Notes under the pieces: model-generated
Told to the model about the DNA's origin: nothing
What the model saw: only the letters and a program-made list of their open reading frames with translations
Database searches by the model: none
Program-made: the position numbers and the translations under genes
Shown here: piece by piece, positions 44,701 to 57,015 of the stretch
Layout: each line of letters opens with the position of its first letter
Position numbering within the stretch: position 1 is the stretch's first letter
Source: Dipteris shenzhenensis
Lineage: Eukaryota > Polypodiophyta > Polypodiopsida > Gleicheniales
Strand: one strand, 5' to 3'
DNA length: 64,000 nucleotides
NCBI GenBank assembly: GCA_047967505.1
Contig: CM106541.1

Positions 44701-45361
44701 TGGATGATTATTATGGCATAATCCAAGATATCATTATGCTTGACTTTCGACGCTTCTTTGTGTATGTTTTGGATGTAAAGTGGTTTAAGGACGTGGTGGA
44801 AAGAGGCCCTAATGCAACAATCAAACGCCATGCAAGTGGCTTTGTAACTATTGACTCCACAAAGTTTTGGCAAAGTAGGAAGGACACACTAATACTACCG
44901 CAACAATGTGAACAGGTACTGTGCACACACATAAAAATACTCGCTTTTAAATATTTGATGCAAGAAAAGTAACATGATTGTATTTGTGTTTGAATTATGT
45001 TGTCTATCAACCAATGGTGGATAATAATAGGTGATGGCATGTCATACCTATTATGCCACGTTCCAAAGTGATGTATAGTACATTTACTAATATGGAGCGT
45101 ATGGAGGATGATCATGCCCATGGACGTGATGATGACGGTGATACAAGAGAGGAGGATGATCATGAGATAGGAGATATAGATATTGAGGCCGTCATTACCC
45201 ATGAGAACGAGCCTACGATTGGAGATCTTGATTTCGATGAGCACATGAGTGGCACAAGTAGTAGTGGGTTGAATGTATTTGTAGATCTAAACACTTGTTT
45301 GGATTTTGAAGTAGATAGTTTGGCAAGGGTTGATCTCATTGAGGATGAGATTGAACCGTAG
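41786..45361 (+). pseudogene. family-1 tnp2-type transposase, copy 1
   Basis: ATG 41786 (MSPSSTSSSSEDESLRIHHR) just after acceptor TTTGTAG. First exons 41786-41971, 42059-42414, then from 42513; stop TAG 45359-45361. The knuckle is KIKCLCDRCRGN. Core blocks: GMGMDGVNPFGLKSTSYSVW; the stretch with LLIPGKHKVKNPDVYLEP and LMWTMHDFPGYGECSG is deleted here (about 400 bp, junction near 43030); then NHLLDPMHIFKNVASTIWEH, the DUF4218 block LTSQLHLIVHLVDEIAICGT / LERFMKTLKGFVRQNARPEG, and the DUF4216 block DVKWFKDVVERGPNATIKRH, with an acidic tail. Broken by TAA (42808-42810) and TGA (42826-42828) plus the deletion. It lacks an intron that copy 2 has, at 43809/43810. Confidence 0.88.
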
Positions 45362-47103
45362 CCCCACAATTGATATTGGCAAAACTATTTTACATATTGT
45401 CTCATTCTCCTCATTTCCCTTAATTCTTGTATATGTGGGCTTGCAAAAAATTATGTGCTTTGGTAATCATGGGCAATGTTTGGAAAGCAATGATGTACAC
45501 CAAAATCTCACTTTCTGTATTCTCTGGAGCGCGTCTAACCCCGCGTCTAAATGCGCGTCTGAGTCTCAGTGTAAACGTGCAAATACACGCGTAAATAGAC
45601 GCGCTCATAGATGGGATGTGAGACGGGCCCGTATTTTCTCAGGTCTAACGTGCTAATAAACGCGGTGATTGACACGCAAATAGATGGGCATTTAGCCGCG
45701 CTAATAGACGCGCCCGTAATTTCTCTACTAGAGCAACGCCTAGAGACGCGCCCGCTATTTTGCGCATCTACCAAGCGCGTCTATAGTTGCTTTGTGTTGT
45801 TGTGAATATCTACAATGAAGAGCCCATAGATGAAGAAGCTGAGGAGCGGGAAGCTACATTGGCCCTAGAAGTGCTCCAACGACCTCCTGAACCCCATTCT
45901 ACTTCTCAAATTCCATCCACCTTGGGCACCACCTCTATTGACCCCGCAACAATGATTTGGTTTCTTGCTCCTCTCACTACTACACATGGATCCTATTGAA
46001 ATGTTTAAGTACCGACGTTTAGCGCGCGGGGTGCTAATCATCAGTATGGAAAGTGCATCCCTTAAAGCGTCGCTATATAGCGATGATTTCTAAAGTCACT
46101 ATATAGCGACGTTTATCAGAATTGTAAGTGTCGCTATATAGCGACACTGAGATACTTTTTTATAGCGACATTTTTCAGAGAGCTTTTTTTACTCATATAG
46201 GCCTTAAAAGTTAGTTTTTTCCAATGACAAAATTTTTTAAATTTTCATACATGTTTGATCTTTTGAGAGAATAAAAGTATGAGAGCATGTTCATCAAGCC
46301 TTTGAAGCTCATATATTCACGTCCAAGTTTGAGATGGAAAAAATCAATGAAGAGCATTTACATCAACTGTTTCATCTTGAGCCAAGTCTAACGTGCCAAA
46401 CAAGTCTATCTCTAACTCTATACCCAGTTGATCTCCTATATCATTATCGTACTCTAGCATCGTACGTTCACAACAAGACAAAGCACTCATAGACACACAC
46501 ACAGATGCGTTTACTGAACTAAATAAAAAACTTACGGGCGTGTCTATATGCGCATCTATTTTCACGTCTGGAGACCCGCGTCTACCAGCGCGTCTATATA
46601 GTAGACACATGCGTGTATAGACGTGCACGTAGATGCTTAAATATATGCACTATTAAACGCGTTTATAGATGCAAAAATAAATGCTTGTCGAATAGACAGA
46701 TGCATATATAGATGCATTTATAGACGCACTTATAGCCGCGCTTTATAATATTTTTTTAAAAATTTACAGAATGCTATATATGTTGTGTATGCTATATAGC
46801 TACAAGAATCCCATATCCACATTGTGTAATTCAATTCTTACAGCCAACCGCATTTTAATTACAATTCCAAATAAAACATTACAACTCCAAAATGCAATAA
46901 AATTGAAAGCTCAAAAAGTGCTTGTATATACATATAGCACGAAGCTAAGCCACATCATGTGGCTTCAAGTACAAAAAATAAGGAAGCTAAGCCACGTCAT
47001 GTGGCTTCAAGTACAAAAAATAAGAGGAGTGTATATACAAGAGGCACGAAGCCAAGCCAGTGGCTTTAAGTACAAAAAAGAGTAGCTAGCACTACTTCTA
47101 CGA

Positions 47104-48680
47104 CTAATCCTCGCTGCCTTCCACGCTCCCTTCTGTGCTCCCTTCTGCGCTCCCTTCTACGCCTCCTTTCTCGTCTTCCTCGTTGTCTTGTGCACGGGCC
47201 TGTAAACAAGGGACAACATATATCAATGTATGAAAAATCAAATCTTTACTTATAGTTTTGGCATTATTTAATTACTTTCAAATACCTCGGGGGCCGCTCC
47301 AGTAGCTCGGGTATACTGCTCCTCAGTAATCAACCCATCATCATAGAAGTGCCTGCATGTATCTCCTCTACGATGGTGGCGGTGGTAGGCTGTCTCCACA
47401 GGAGTAGGGTATCTGCCCACGATCTCAAGCTGCAAGACGACACACTTTGCGGAGGGATTAATACAAAGAAACAACCTCCTAATAAACTACATAAGCAATA
47501 TAATTTGAGATCGATACTTACAAATTGGGCCTCCCATGATTCAACACCCCCTGCTCCAAAATGCACGCTTCCATAATACAAAGAAACAACCTCCTAATAA
47601 ACTACATAAGCAATATAATTTGAGATCGATACTTACAAATTGGGCCTCCCATGATTCAACACCCCCTGCTCCAAAATGCACGCTTCCATATTCCTCCATC
47701 TGGATCCTTCGTGCCTCCACGTGTTGCAGACTGGGGTCCTCCCTCACTGACTTCATTGCTTTCTTCCACTCACGCTTGTGAGCGGTGTGGGGCGGGTCCC
47801 TTGGTGCTTGACCTCCCTCGAGCCTGGCAAGCTCCGCTAGTGCCTGCCTCTTAAGTGAAGATCTTTTATTGCCAAGTATCGTAACAATCTTTGACTTGGC
47901 CCATTTATCTATGAACTGGCGATTGGGGGGGTTAGGATACCTAGAGCGAACAGCAGCGAGGGTCTCATCAGCCAACCTCTTTGGCTGGTCTTTGAAGTGG
48001 ATAAAGCAATCTCTGTAATTGTTAGCAATTACAGAGCGCATGAAGGCCATGATGTCCTTCCCCCGCGCATCCATCAAGATGCCTCCTATCTGAGTGATGT
48101 CATAGAATATCGTACCATCACTCGGAGGCACGTCTAAATCATCTGAATCATCATCGTCCCCACCGCCACCCCTCCCAAAGTAGTGTGCCATGCATCCCCC
48201 ACTGCTCCCCCTGCTACTACGCCTACTACCGTGTCGTGTCGAGCTCGTACACTGGCCACTCGTAGCTGGAGACTGCACGGGACTACGCTAACCACTCGTA
48301 GCTGGAGAACCGAGTCTCGACGGCACAGGAGTACATTGACGGCTCTGCGAGACAGAAGGACCTCCTGATGGCATGGGGGAAGGGGCATAAGACGGCATGG
48401 CAGAAGGTTCATAAGACAGCATGGGGGAAGGGGCATAAGACGACATGGGGGAAAGGGCATAAGAAGGGGCATAAGACGGCTGTGCTGACTCCGCTAGGGC
48501 GATCTCAGGCGGTGTGGGGTGGTTTGGAGTCTGTAGTGCCGACTCCTGGGGAGTGTTTAGAGTACCCATCATATACCCATATAACTCCGCAGGACTAGGA
48601 GGGTGCCCTAAAAGGTTATATAAGTCCTTCCAAATAGAATCCCGGGGATCAGGTGAGCTGAAAGCGCTTCCTAGCCACAT
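47104..48680 (-). pseudogene. family-1 ORF2 (Transposase_24-like), copy 2
   Basis: ATG 48680 (MWLGSAFSSPDPRDSIWKDL), stop TAG at 47106-47104. Same layout as the intact copy 3: Pro/Ser-rich repeats, ITQIGGILMDARGKDIMAF, SRYPNPPNRQFIDK, acidic tail. An in-frame TAG (near 48288) stands where the other copies have CAG (Gln), and a 115-bp tandem duplication (47461-47690) repeats an intron and the exon end around HFGAGGVESWEAQF. Confidence 0.85.
47461..47690. repeat. 115-bp perfect-looking tandem duplication in copy 2
   Basis: 47461-47575 and 47576-47690 start ATACAAAGAAACAACCTCCT and end GCACGCTTCCATA. Copies 1 and 3 have it once, so it arose after copy 2 separated and is recent. Confidence 0.92.
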
Positions 48681-49504
48681 GTTGAACTGGAAAAAATAAA
48701 AAAAAATATATTACTGATGAGCTGAGAAGAAAGGGAAAGGGAAGAGAGGCTTACTGTCGGAGCACGTCTATAGACGCGTCTGATTAGCGCATCTATTTTC
48801 GTGTATATCAGCGCGTCTATACACGCATCTATCTATGTCTGCAAACAGGCTAGGCGCACATTTAGACGCGCCTGTAGGCACGGCTTTAGATGCGCTCTGA
48901 GACGCGCCTATAGACGTGCTCCGACATTTTCTAAAAAGTAGAAAAGGACATTGCGCCCGATACACAAACGTGACACTGATACCCAGATCATGCGTTTCTT
49001 GGATATGAGAAAGTACAAATCTAAAGAGAGCAAACTTCCGAAAAAGATCAACTGCAAAAAGAATTACCTTGGATAGAGGTGTGGAAGGTTCTTCTTCTTT
49101 TTCAAAGTTGCTTCTCCTCCTTATTCGTCCTCCTCTCCTTTAAGCTTGAAAGTAAGTGTGGGTGCCTTCCTCTTAAGTGTAAGCTTGGAAGTAAGTATGG
49201 GATCCTTCCTCTTAAGCATTGAAAATATGGATCTACTAATAAGGAAGGAAGCAAGCCACACAAAGTATAAGTAATGTGAAGAAAAGCAAAGCGAGCATGC
49301 TCAAAGCAGGTTTAAAAGCCGCGTCTATAATCGCATCTAATAGCGCATCTATAGGTGCGTCTAAATACACAGAGTAGACTCACCTTTAGACGCGCTTTTA
49401 GACGTGCCTTTAGACGCACTTTTAGATGCGTCTTTAGACACGCCATAGAGTTTAAAATTAAACATTTGAAGAAGAGCAAATTTGGTGGGTTGTTTGTTTA
49501 TAGG

Positions 49505-52500
49505 ATGTCTTCATCTTCAACAAGTAGCTCTAGTGAGAATGAATCCCTCCGTATCCACCATCGCGAAATGTGGTTGGAGCAAAAAATCAAATGTCTGTGT
49601 GATCGATGTCGAGGAAACATGTATCGTGCACGCAAGATTACACTCAATCACATCTCAAAGTATGGACAATGGGATGTGACCGTAAACAGGGTAAGGGTTT
49701 GTAAGTTAAGGTTGATTGAGATACCTATGGGTGTTCATGTTGCCCTATGCTCGTCCTGAGGAGGCGAAGCGTCCGCGATATGAGGTGGGATCTTCAGGAG
49801 GGACCGTTACGGATGCATGGAGTGATGGTGATAGTAGCCCTCTGCCATTACCTCATGAAGCCATGGAGGAGGAGGTGTTTGATGATATGGTGCGGGATTT
49901 ATATGTCCATCAAGGGAGGGATGATAGCATGGAGCAGGATGATCTTTTCACTGCAGCATCGACTCCACGGTTTGAGGGGTGCACATTCTCTGTTCTACGT
50001 GCCTCCCTTGAGTTACTAAACTTGCAAACCATCTATGGATGGAGCAATGCAAGTTTGAATGCATTACTCAAGTAAGCTTTAAAGTCTATTTTGCAAACAT
50101 GGTGAATTATGCTAGTGGGTCAATTACTCGAATGCTTTTCCTCACTTATGGTCTTCACGTGCAGGCTATTGTGTAAAATGCTTCCAAGGGAGAATAAACT
50201 ACCGACCTCAAGAGATATGGCAAGGCAACATGTGACCTCTCTTGGAGGATTAGATTACAAGCGCATCCATGCATGTGTCAACGATTGCGTTTTGTTTCGT
50301 GGACTACATAAGGATGCAAGAGAGTGTCCTACTTGTGGAGAGGCAAGATATAGAGCAGATCTCAAAACCTTGGACATGCCTCATAAGGTTCTACGACATT
50401 TTCCCATAATCCCTCGCATCCAACATATGTTCAAGTGTAAATCTATTGCAGAGCTCATGTCATGGCATTCCTCCCATTGATCAACCGATGGCAAGTGGAG
50501 AACTCCCGCGGACTCTCCTGCGTGGAAGCATATTGAAGACACATGGCGAAGCTTCAAGGAAGAACCTAGGAGCTTGAGACTTGGATTGGGTATGGACAGT
50601 GTGAACCCATTTGGTCTCAAAAGCACCTCTTACAGTGTATGGCCAGTGATATTGGTGAATTATAATCTTCCACCCTCTATGGCTATTAAGAAAGGACATG
50701 TTAAGCTGTCCCTTCTAATTCCAGGGAAACATAAAGTCAAAAATCCTGATGTTTATTTGGAGCCTTTGATTGACGAGCTAGAGATACTTTGGAGAGGTAT
50801 CGAGGTGCATGATGTGAGCAGGCCTCCCTCGTCACGAGACTTCAACTGCAAAGTAGTCTTGATGTGGACAATGCATGACTTCCCAGGCTATGGCGAGTGT
50901 TCAGGTAAGCATTGCACTTCTAATTATGAATAGGCAAAGGATGTGGCACCCTAAACCCACCTTCAACTCTTAATTGCATCTATTGTTCAGGTCTCACTAC
51001 ATCGGGTTACCATGCATGTCCTGTTTGTGGTCCTTCGCTAGTTGCCTCACGGGCAGACGCATTGAATAAGGTCATCTATGAGAATCACCATCGATTTCTC
51101 CCACCTGATCATCCTAGATATGTTGCCCCTTGGAATGAAGTCCTCCCACAATCACTCACCACGGGAGATTGGATGAGAATTTGGGATGGTTCCATGACTC
51201 CTCCACCACTTGGCATGAGTTGGTAAGGGTTTGTAACTATTGTGTGCTATATTGGCTGGAAGTAAAGATCGCACCTCAAGATCAATCACCTGCTTGATCC
51301 CATGCATATCTTCAAGAATGTGGCATCCACCATTTGGGAGCATTTGAATGGGACACGAGATTCCGCAGGCATAAGGGAGGATCTACGTACCACAGGGAGG
51401 ATGCGTGAAGCTTGGCCTCAAGAGAGACCAAATGGGCATGTTTTTTTACCTCAAGCACCGTGGATGTTATCAAAGCTAGAGACGGTGACGGTGAAACACG
51501 CTATTACTACAATTCGTACTCCCTCTAGATGCATGAGGTGTTTGAAGGGAGCCTTTACAAAGAGCAAGAAAAGAGGTGTAGAGCAATTATATGGCTTGAA
51601 ATCTCATGATTGGCACAAGATGCTCCAAGTAAGTATTTTATGTGCATAATATCTTTTTCCTTTCAAATTTGTGAGTGAATAGTTATAAGCAACTAATCAA
51701 CCACCTCCTCGTGGGTTCAGTTCATACTACTTACTAGCATTTCACGTAGTGCATCGAAGGACGTAAAAGATTGTATTTACAAGATGGGCGAGCTTGTGAG
51801 GTACTTTACATGATACAAAATATGATGCGTGTCAATGATCCATGCAAGTTTGAATGCATATTGCTAATATGCTGTACTTTTTCATTTCTAGGTATGTGAG
51901 CTCAAAGGAAATAGCTCCCACCACGCTTGAGAATGCTCGAGTTATGCTAGTGGAGGTGGTTTGTTTAGTGGAAGAGATATTTGCAAGTTCTATTGTCACA
52001 AGCCAACTACATCTTATAGTGCATTTGGTGGATGAGATTGCTATATGCGGTACTATACATGCACGATGGTTGTTCTTCCTCGAGCGCTTCATGAAGACCT
52101 TGAAGGGCTTCGTGAGACAAAATGCAAGACCCGAAGGTAGCATGGCCGAGGGTTGGTTGGTACAAGAATCACTTGTATATATTTCTGAGTTTCTTGTTGA
52201 TGTGGATAGTTTTCTCCCACGACTATGGAGAGATGATGAAGACCTAAGGATGACCTCTATTGTGCCTCAAGGAAAAGGACGCAACAAAGTAATAGACACG
52301 GAGTTGCATAATAGTATCAACCTCTTTTGCGTGCTTAATAGTGATGTGATGAAAAGATGGATGACAAGATACGAGGATGCAAAGGCAAGAAGACAAGAAG
52401 AAAGGGCCCTCTTTCGTACACACCACGGATCTTCTGTGCCATACCCTCAGTATCTAAGAGCACTTCCAAAGGATATTCATGTGTATTGGCTACTTGATGA

Positions 52501-53288
52501 AATGGAGAAAGTAGAGAAAGACGAGGGGATGCATATCACAATGGAAGAAGGATTGATGATAAGAGAAACACACAAGACTGCGGCGTCATTGCTAGCTTTG
52601 AGGGAGCTAATGGAGCCATGGATGATTATTGTGGCATAATCCAAGATATTATTATGCTTGACTTTCGACGCTTCTTTGTGTATGTTTTGGATATAAAGTG
52701 GTTTAAGGATGTGGTGGAAAGAGGCCGTAATGCAACAATCAAATGCCATGCAAGTGGCTTTGTAACTATTGACTCCACAAAGTTTTGGCAAAGTAGGAAG
52801 GACACACTAGTACTACCGCAACAATGTGAATAGGTACTGTGCACACATATAAAAATACTCGCTTTTAAATATTTGATGCAAGAAAAATAACATGATTGTA
52901 TTTGTGTTTGAATTAGGTTGTCTATCAACCAATGGTGGATAATAATAGATGGTGGCATGTCATACCTATTATGCCACGTTCCAAAGTGATGTATAGTACA
53001 TTTACTAATATGGAGCATATGGAGGATGATCATGGCCATGGACATGATGATGACCGTGATACAAGAGAGGAGGATGATCATGAGATAGGAGAAATAGATA
53101 TTGAGGCCATTATCTGTGAGGATGAGCCTACCATTCGAGATGCTGATTTCAATGAGCACATGAGTGGCACAAGTAGTAGTGGGTTGAATGTATTTGTAGA
53201 TCTAAACACTTGTTTGGATTTTGAAGTAGATGGTTTGGCAAGGGTTGATCTCATTGAGGATGAGATTGAACCGTACCCCCATAATTGA
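49505..53288 (+). pseudogene. family-1 tnp2-type transposase, copy 2
   Basis: ATG 49505 (MSSSSTSSSSENESLRIHHR). It keeps the Transposase_21 core missing in copy 1: GLGMDSVNPFGLKSTSYSVW, IPGKHKVKNPDVYLEPLIDE, WTMHDFPGYGECSG, HACPVCG. It also keeps a 91-bp GT-AG intron (51801-51891) that copies 1 and 3 lack. It is broken by TGA 50478-50480, the same codon as in copy 1. There are three private deletions: near 49740 (loses a splice acceptor and DAVPHPHM), near 51263 (loses YSIFYRLPYWS) and near 52549 (loses the exon junction before DUF4216). The normal stop is lost, so the frame ends at TGA 53286-53288. Confidence 0.87.
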
Positions 53289-54470
53289 TATTGGCAAAAC
53301 TATTCTACATATTGTCTCATTCTCCTCATCTCACTTAATTCTTGTATATGTGGGCTTGCAAAAAATTATGTGCTTTGGTAATCATGGGCAATGTTTGGAA
53401 AGCAATGATGTACACCAAAATCTCACTTTCTGTATTCTTTGGTTTGTGTCTATCTATGCGTCTAAATGTGCATGTGATTCTCAGTGTAAACGCGCAAATA
53501 AACACGCTAATACACGTGCAAATAGACGTGCTGATAAATGCGATGTTAGACGGGCTCGTATTTTCTCAGTTTAGACGTGCAAGTAAACGTGTTAATACAT
53601 GCGCAAATAGACGAGTTGTTAGATGCGCTTTTAGATGCGCCCGTAATTCCTCTACTAAAGCAACGCCTATAGACGCGCTCGCTATTTTGCGCATCTACCA
53701 AGCACGTCTATAGTTGCTTTGTGTTGTTGTGGTTCACCTAAAAGTACTTAATCATCTTCTTCAATAAAGTGTGGTGATTCTTGATGATCATTGTCTTCTT
53801 CCTCAATATCGTGTCTTCTTCCTCCCGTGTGATGTCATTATGCGCATCTTCCATAACAAGACAAAGCACCCATAGACGCGCGCACAGACGCGTTTCATGA
53901 ACTAAATAAAAAACTTACGGGCGCGTCTATTTGCGCGTCAGGAGACCTGCGTCTATTAGCGCATCTATATATTAGACTTACGCGCGTATAGACGCGCTCA
54001 TACACGTGTAAATAGACGCCCAAATAAACGCTTTTATAGATGCACGTATAAATGCATATCGAACAGACAGACGCGAATATAAACGCGCTTATAAACGCGC
54101 TGATAGACGCGTCTTTTTTTTTTTATAAATTTTACAGAATACTGTGTATGTTGTGTATGCTATATAGTTACAAGAATCCCATATCCACATTCTGTAATTC
54201 AATTCTTACAGCCAACCTCATTTTAAGTACAATTCCAAATAAAATATTACAACTCCAAAACGCAATAAAATTGAAAGCTCAAAAAGTGCTTGTATATACA
54301 TATAGCACGAAGCTAAGCCACGTCATGTGGCTCCAAGTACAAAAAATAAGGAAGCTAAGCCATGTCATGTGGCTTCAAGTACAAAAAATAAGAGGAGTCT
54401 ATATACAAGAGGCACGAAGCCAAGCCAATGGCTGTAAGTACAAAAAAGAATAGTAGCACTACTTCTACGA

Positions 54471-55945
54471 CTAATCCTCGCTGCCTTCCACGCTCCCTGA
54501 TGCGCTGCCTTCTGCGCTCCCTTCTGCACCTCCTTCCTCGTCTTCCTCGTCGTCTTGTGCAGGGGCACCCTGTAAACAAGGGACAACATATATCAATGTA
54601 TGAAAAATCAAATCTTTACTTATAATTTTGGCATTATTTAATTACTTTCAAATACCTCGGGGGCATGTCCAGTCGCTTGGGTATACTGCTCCTCAGTAAT
54701 CAACCCGTCATCAAAGAAGTGCCTCCATGTATCTCCTCTGCGATGGTGGCGGTGGTAGGCTGTCTCCACTGGAGTAGGGTATCTGCCCACGATCTCAAGC
54801 TGCATGACCGCGATACACTTTGTGGAGGGATTAGTACAAAGAAACAACCAACCTCCTAATAAACTACATAAGCAATATAATTTGAGATCGATACTTACAA
54901 ATTGGGCCTCCCATGATTCAACACCCCCTGCTCCAAAATGCGCGCTCCCATACTCCTCCATTTGGATCCTCCGTGCCTCCACGTGCTGCAGACTGGGCTC
55001 CTCCCTCGCTGACTTCATTGCCTTCTTCCACTCACGCTTCTGAGCGGTGTGGGGCGGGCCCCTTGGAGGTTGACCTGCCTCAAGTCTGGCAAGCTCCGCT
55101 AGTGCCTGCCTCTTAAGGGAAGATCTTTTATTGCTAAGTATCGTAACAATCTTTGACTTGGCCCATTTATCTGTGAACTGGCGATTGGGGGGGTTAGGAT
55201 ACCTAGAGCGAACAGTAGCGAGGGTCTCATCAGCCAACCTCTTTGGGTGGTCTTTATAGTGGATAAAGCAATCTCTGTAATTGTTAGCAATTACAGAGCG
55301 CATGAAGGCCATTACATCCTTCCCCCGCGCATCCATCAAGATGCCTCCTGTCTGGGTGATGTCATAATAAATCGTACCATCACCCAGAGGCACGTCCAAA
55401 TCATCCGAATCATCATCCTCGGCCTCACCGCCACATGGCCCAAAGCACTGTGCCATGCATCCGCCACCGCTCTCCCTACTACTACGCCTGCCACCCTGTC
55501 GTGTCGAGCTCGTACGCTGGCCACTCATAGCTGGGGACTGCGTGGGACTACGCTGACCACTCGTAGCCGAAGAACCGAGTCTCGATGGCTGGGGAGTACG
55601 TCGACGGCTCGCTGAGGCAGAAGGACCTCCTGAAGGCATGGGGGAAGGGGCATAAGACGGGATGGCAGAAGGGACATAAGATGGCATGGGGGAAGGGGCA
55701 TAAGACGGTACGGGGGAAGGGGCATAAGATGGGGCATAAGACGGCTGTGCGGACTCCGCTGGGGTGATCTCAGGCGGTGTGGGGTGGCTCGGAGTCTGTA
55801 CTACCGACTCCTGGGGAGTGTTAAGGGTACCCGTCATGTACCCGTATAACTCCGCAGGACTAGGAGGGTGCCCTAAAATATTATATAAATCCTTCCATAT
55901 CGATTCACGCGGATCAGGTGAGCTAGAAGCACTTCCTCCCCACAT
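54471..55945 (-). CDS. family-1 ORF2 (Transposase_24-like), copy 3, apparently intact
   Basis: ATG 55945 (MWGGSASSSPDPRESIWKDL), exons to 54899, 54799-54656 and 54569-54471 (TAG), borders by comparison with copy 1. Residues roughly 60-120 carry PSYAPSP(V/M)PS repeats, followed by SRRRTPQPSRLGS, RTSSTRQGGRRSSRES and a Cys-rich GGGCMAQCFGPCGG. The core ITQTGGILMDARGKDVMAFM to KRSSLKRQALAELARLEAGQ is the Transposase_24-like part. Then HFGAGGVESWEAQF, LEIVGRYPTPVETAYHRHHR, and an acidic tail. No stop or frameshift. It is the best full-length reference for the family and could still supply a DNA-binding protein. Confidence 0.87.
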
Positions 55946-57015
55946 GTTAAACTGGAAAAAAATAAACAAATCTATTACTTTGGGAGCTGAGAAGAAAGGG
56001 GGAAAAAAAAAAAGAGTCTCTGTCAGAGCGCGTCTATAGACCCGTCTAATCTTCGCGTCTATAAACGCGTCTAACAGAGCGTTTAACAGTTCAAGTAAAA
56101 GCGCGTCTATCACTGCGTCTAACAAACCGTCAGAACATCCGTCTAACAGTGCGTTAAAAAGCGCATTTAACAGCCCATCCAAACATCCGTCTAACAACGC
56201 GTCTAAAAGCGCGCATCTAACAATTCGTTTAAACTTCCGTTTAACCGATCGTCTGCTTGGGCGTTTATATCCGCGTCTGTACCTGTCTGCAGCAAGCCAG
56301 ACGCGCTAATAGACGTGCCTATAGACGCGCATTTAGACGCACCCTCAGACGCCTGTATACACGCGCTCCGACAGTCGAGAATACTCAAAAGTGGAAAAGG
56401 ACGTTTGGCCTGACAAAAGAACGTGTCGCTCATACCTAGATGCTGCGTTTCGTGGATGCGAAAAGTACAAAACTGGAAAGAGCAACTTCAAAAGGACTTA
56501 CTTGGAAAAAGGTATGGGAGGATCTTTCTTTTCCAAACTTGTTTCTTCTCCTCCTCTTCTCCTTGTTCGTACTCCTCCTCTTCTTTAGGCTTGGAAGCAA
56601 GCTGTGTAGGTACGGTCCCTTTGTCTTGAGTGAAAGCTTGGAACTGTGTGTGTATGGGAGGCTCTCTCTTAAGCTTCGAATCTATAGAACTGCTAATAAT
56701 GAAGGAAGAAAGCCGCTCGCGAAGTTTAAGTAGTTAAAAGAAAAGCAAAGCGAGCGGCGCGCCGAAAAGCAGGTTTAAAAGTCGCGGGTATAGTCGCGTC
56801 TATTAGCGCCTCTATAATCGCATCTGAATACACAGAGTGGAGGCGTTTATAGGCGCGTCTATTAGCGCGTCTATAGGCGCGTTTAAATACACAGAGTAGA
56901 CGCGACAGTAGACGCGACAGTAGACGCGATGATAGACGGGCAGTTAGACGCGACACAGAGTTTTTAAGTTATGCATTTGAAGAAGAGCAAATTTGGTGGG
57001 TTGTTTGTTTGTAGG

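Larger units (their letters stand above)
26664..45804. mobile_element. family-1 CACTA-superfamily element, copy 1 (contains element A)
   Basis: Left end CACAACAAGACAAAGCACCC; right end, reverse complemented, CACAACAACACAAAGCAACT, followed by ATAGACGCGC on both. Flanking triplets are AAC and AAT, a 3-bp target duplication with one change, and the interrupted reading frame rejoins exactly. Own DNA about 7.2 kb (19,141 bp minus the 11,971-bp element A). ORF2 is on minus at left and tnp2 on plus at right, divergent from a central repeat region. Termini begin CACAA rather than CACTA, a variant within the superfamily. Confidence 0.9.
23905..45974. mobile_element. second CATTAGG-type element, left part, interrupted by nested CACTA elements
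   Basis: Begins CATTAGGGGAGAATTGGGGT, sharing the first eight bases with the termini of the 8191-19459 element. After about 800 bp it carries a gene homologous to the first gene of that element. The element's own DNA is 23905-26663 and 45805-45974. Between them lies family-1 CACTA copy 1 (26664-45804), and at 45975 it is cut again by element B, so its right end is outside the window. Gene orientation and order match the first element as far as they can be compared. Confidence 0.6.
46469..53731. mobile_element. family-1 CACTA-superfamily element, copy 2 (7,263 bp)
   Basis: Left end CACAACAAGACAAAGCACTC; right end ...GCTTTGTGTTGTTGTG. Target duplication GTT on both sides (46466-46468, 53732-53734). 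The flanks join to the element A sequence GCATCGTACGTTCACCTAAA. It is more diverged than copies 1 and 3, with many TAGACGCG motifs changed to TAGATGCA-like forms. Confidence 0.94.

Noticed and set aside
54638-56197. A single 519-codon ORF2 frame including MLDGCLDGLLNALF at its start.
   Set aside because: The N-terminal part is translated repeat upstream of the likely start at 55945, and an internal piece is an in-frame intron (GTAAGTATCG...CATGCAG).
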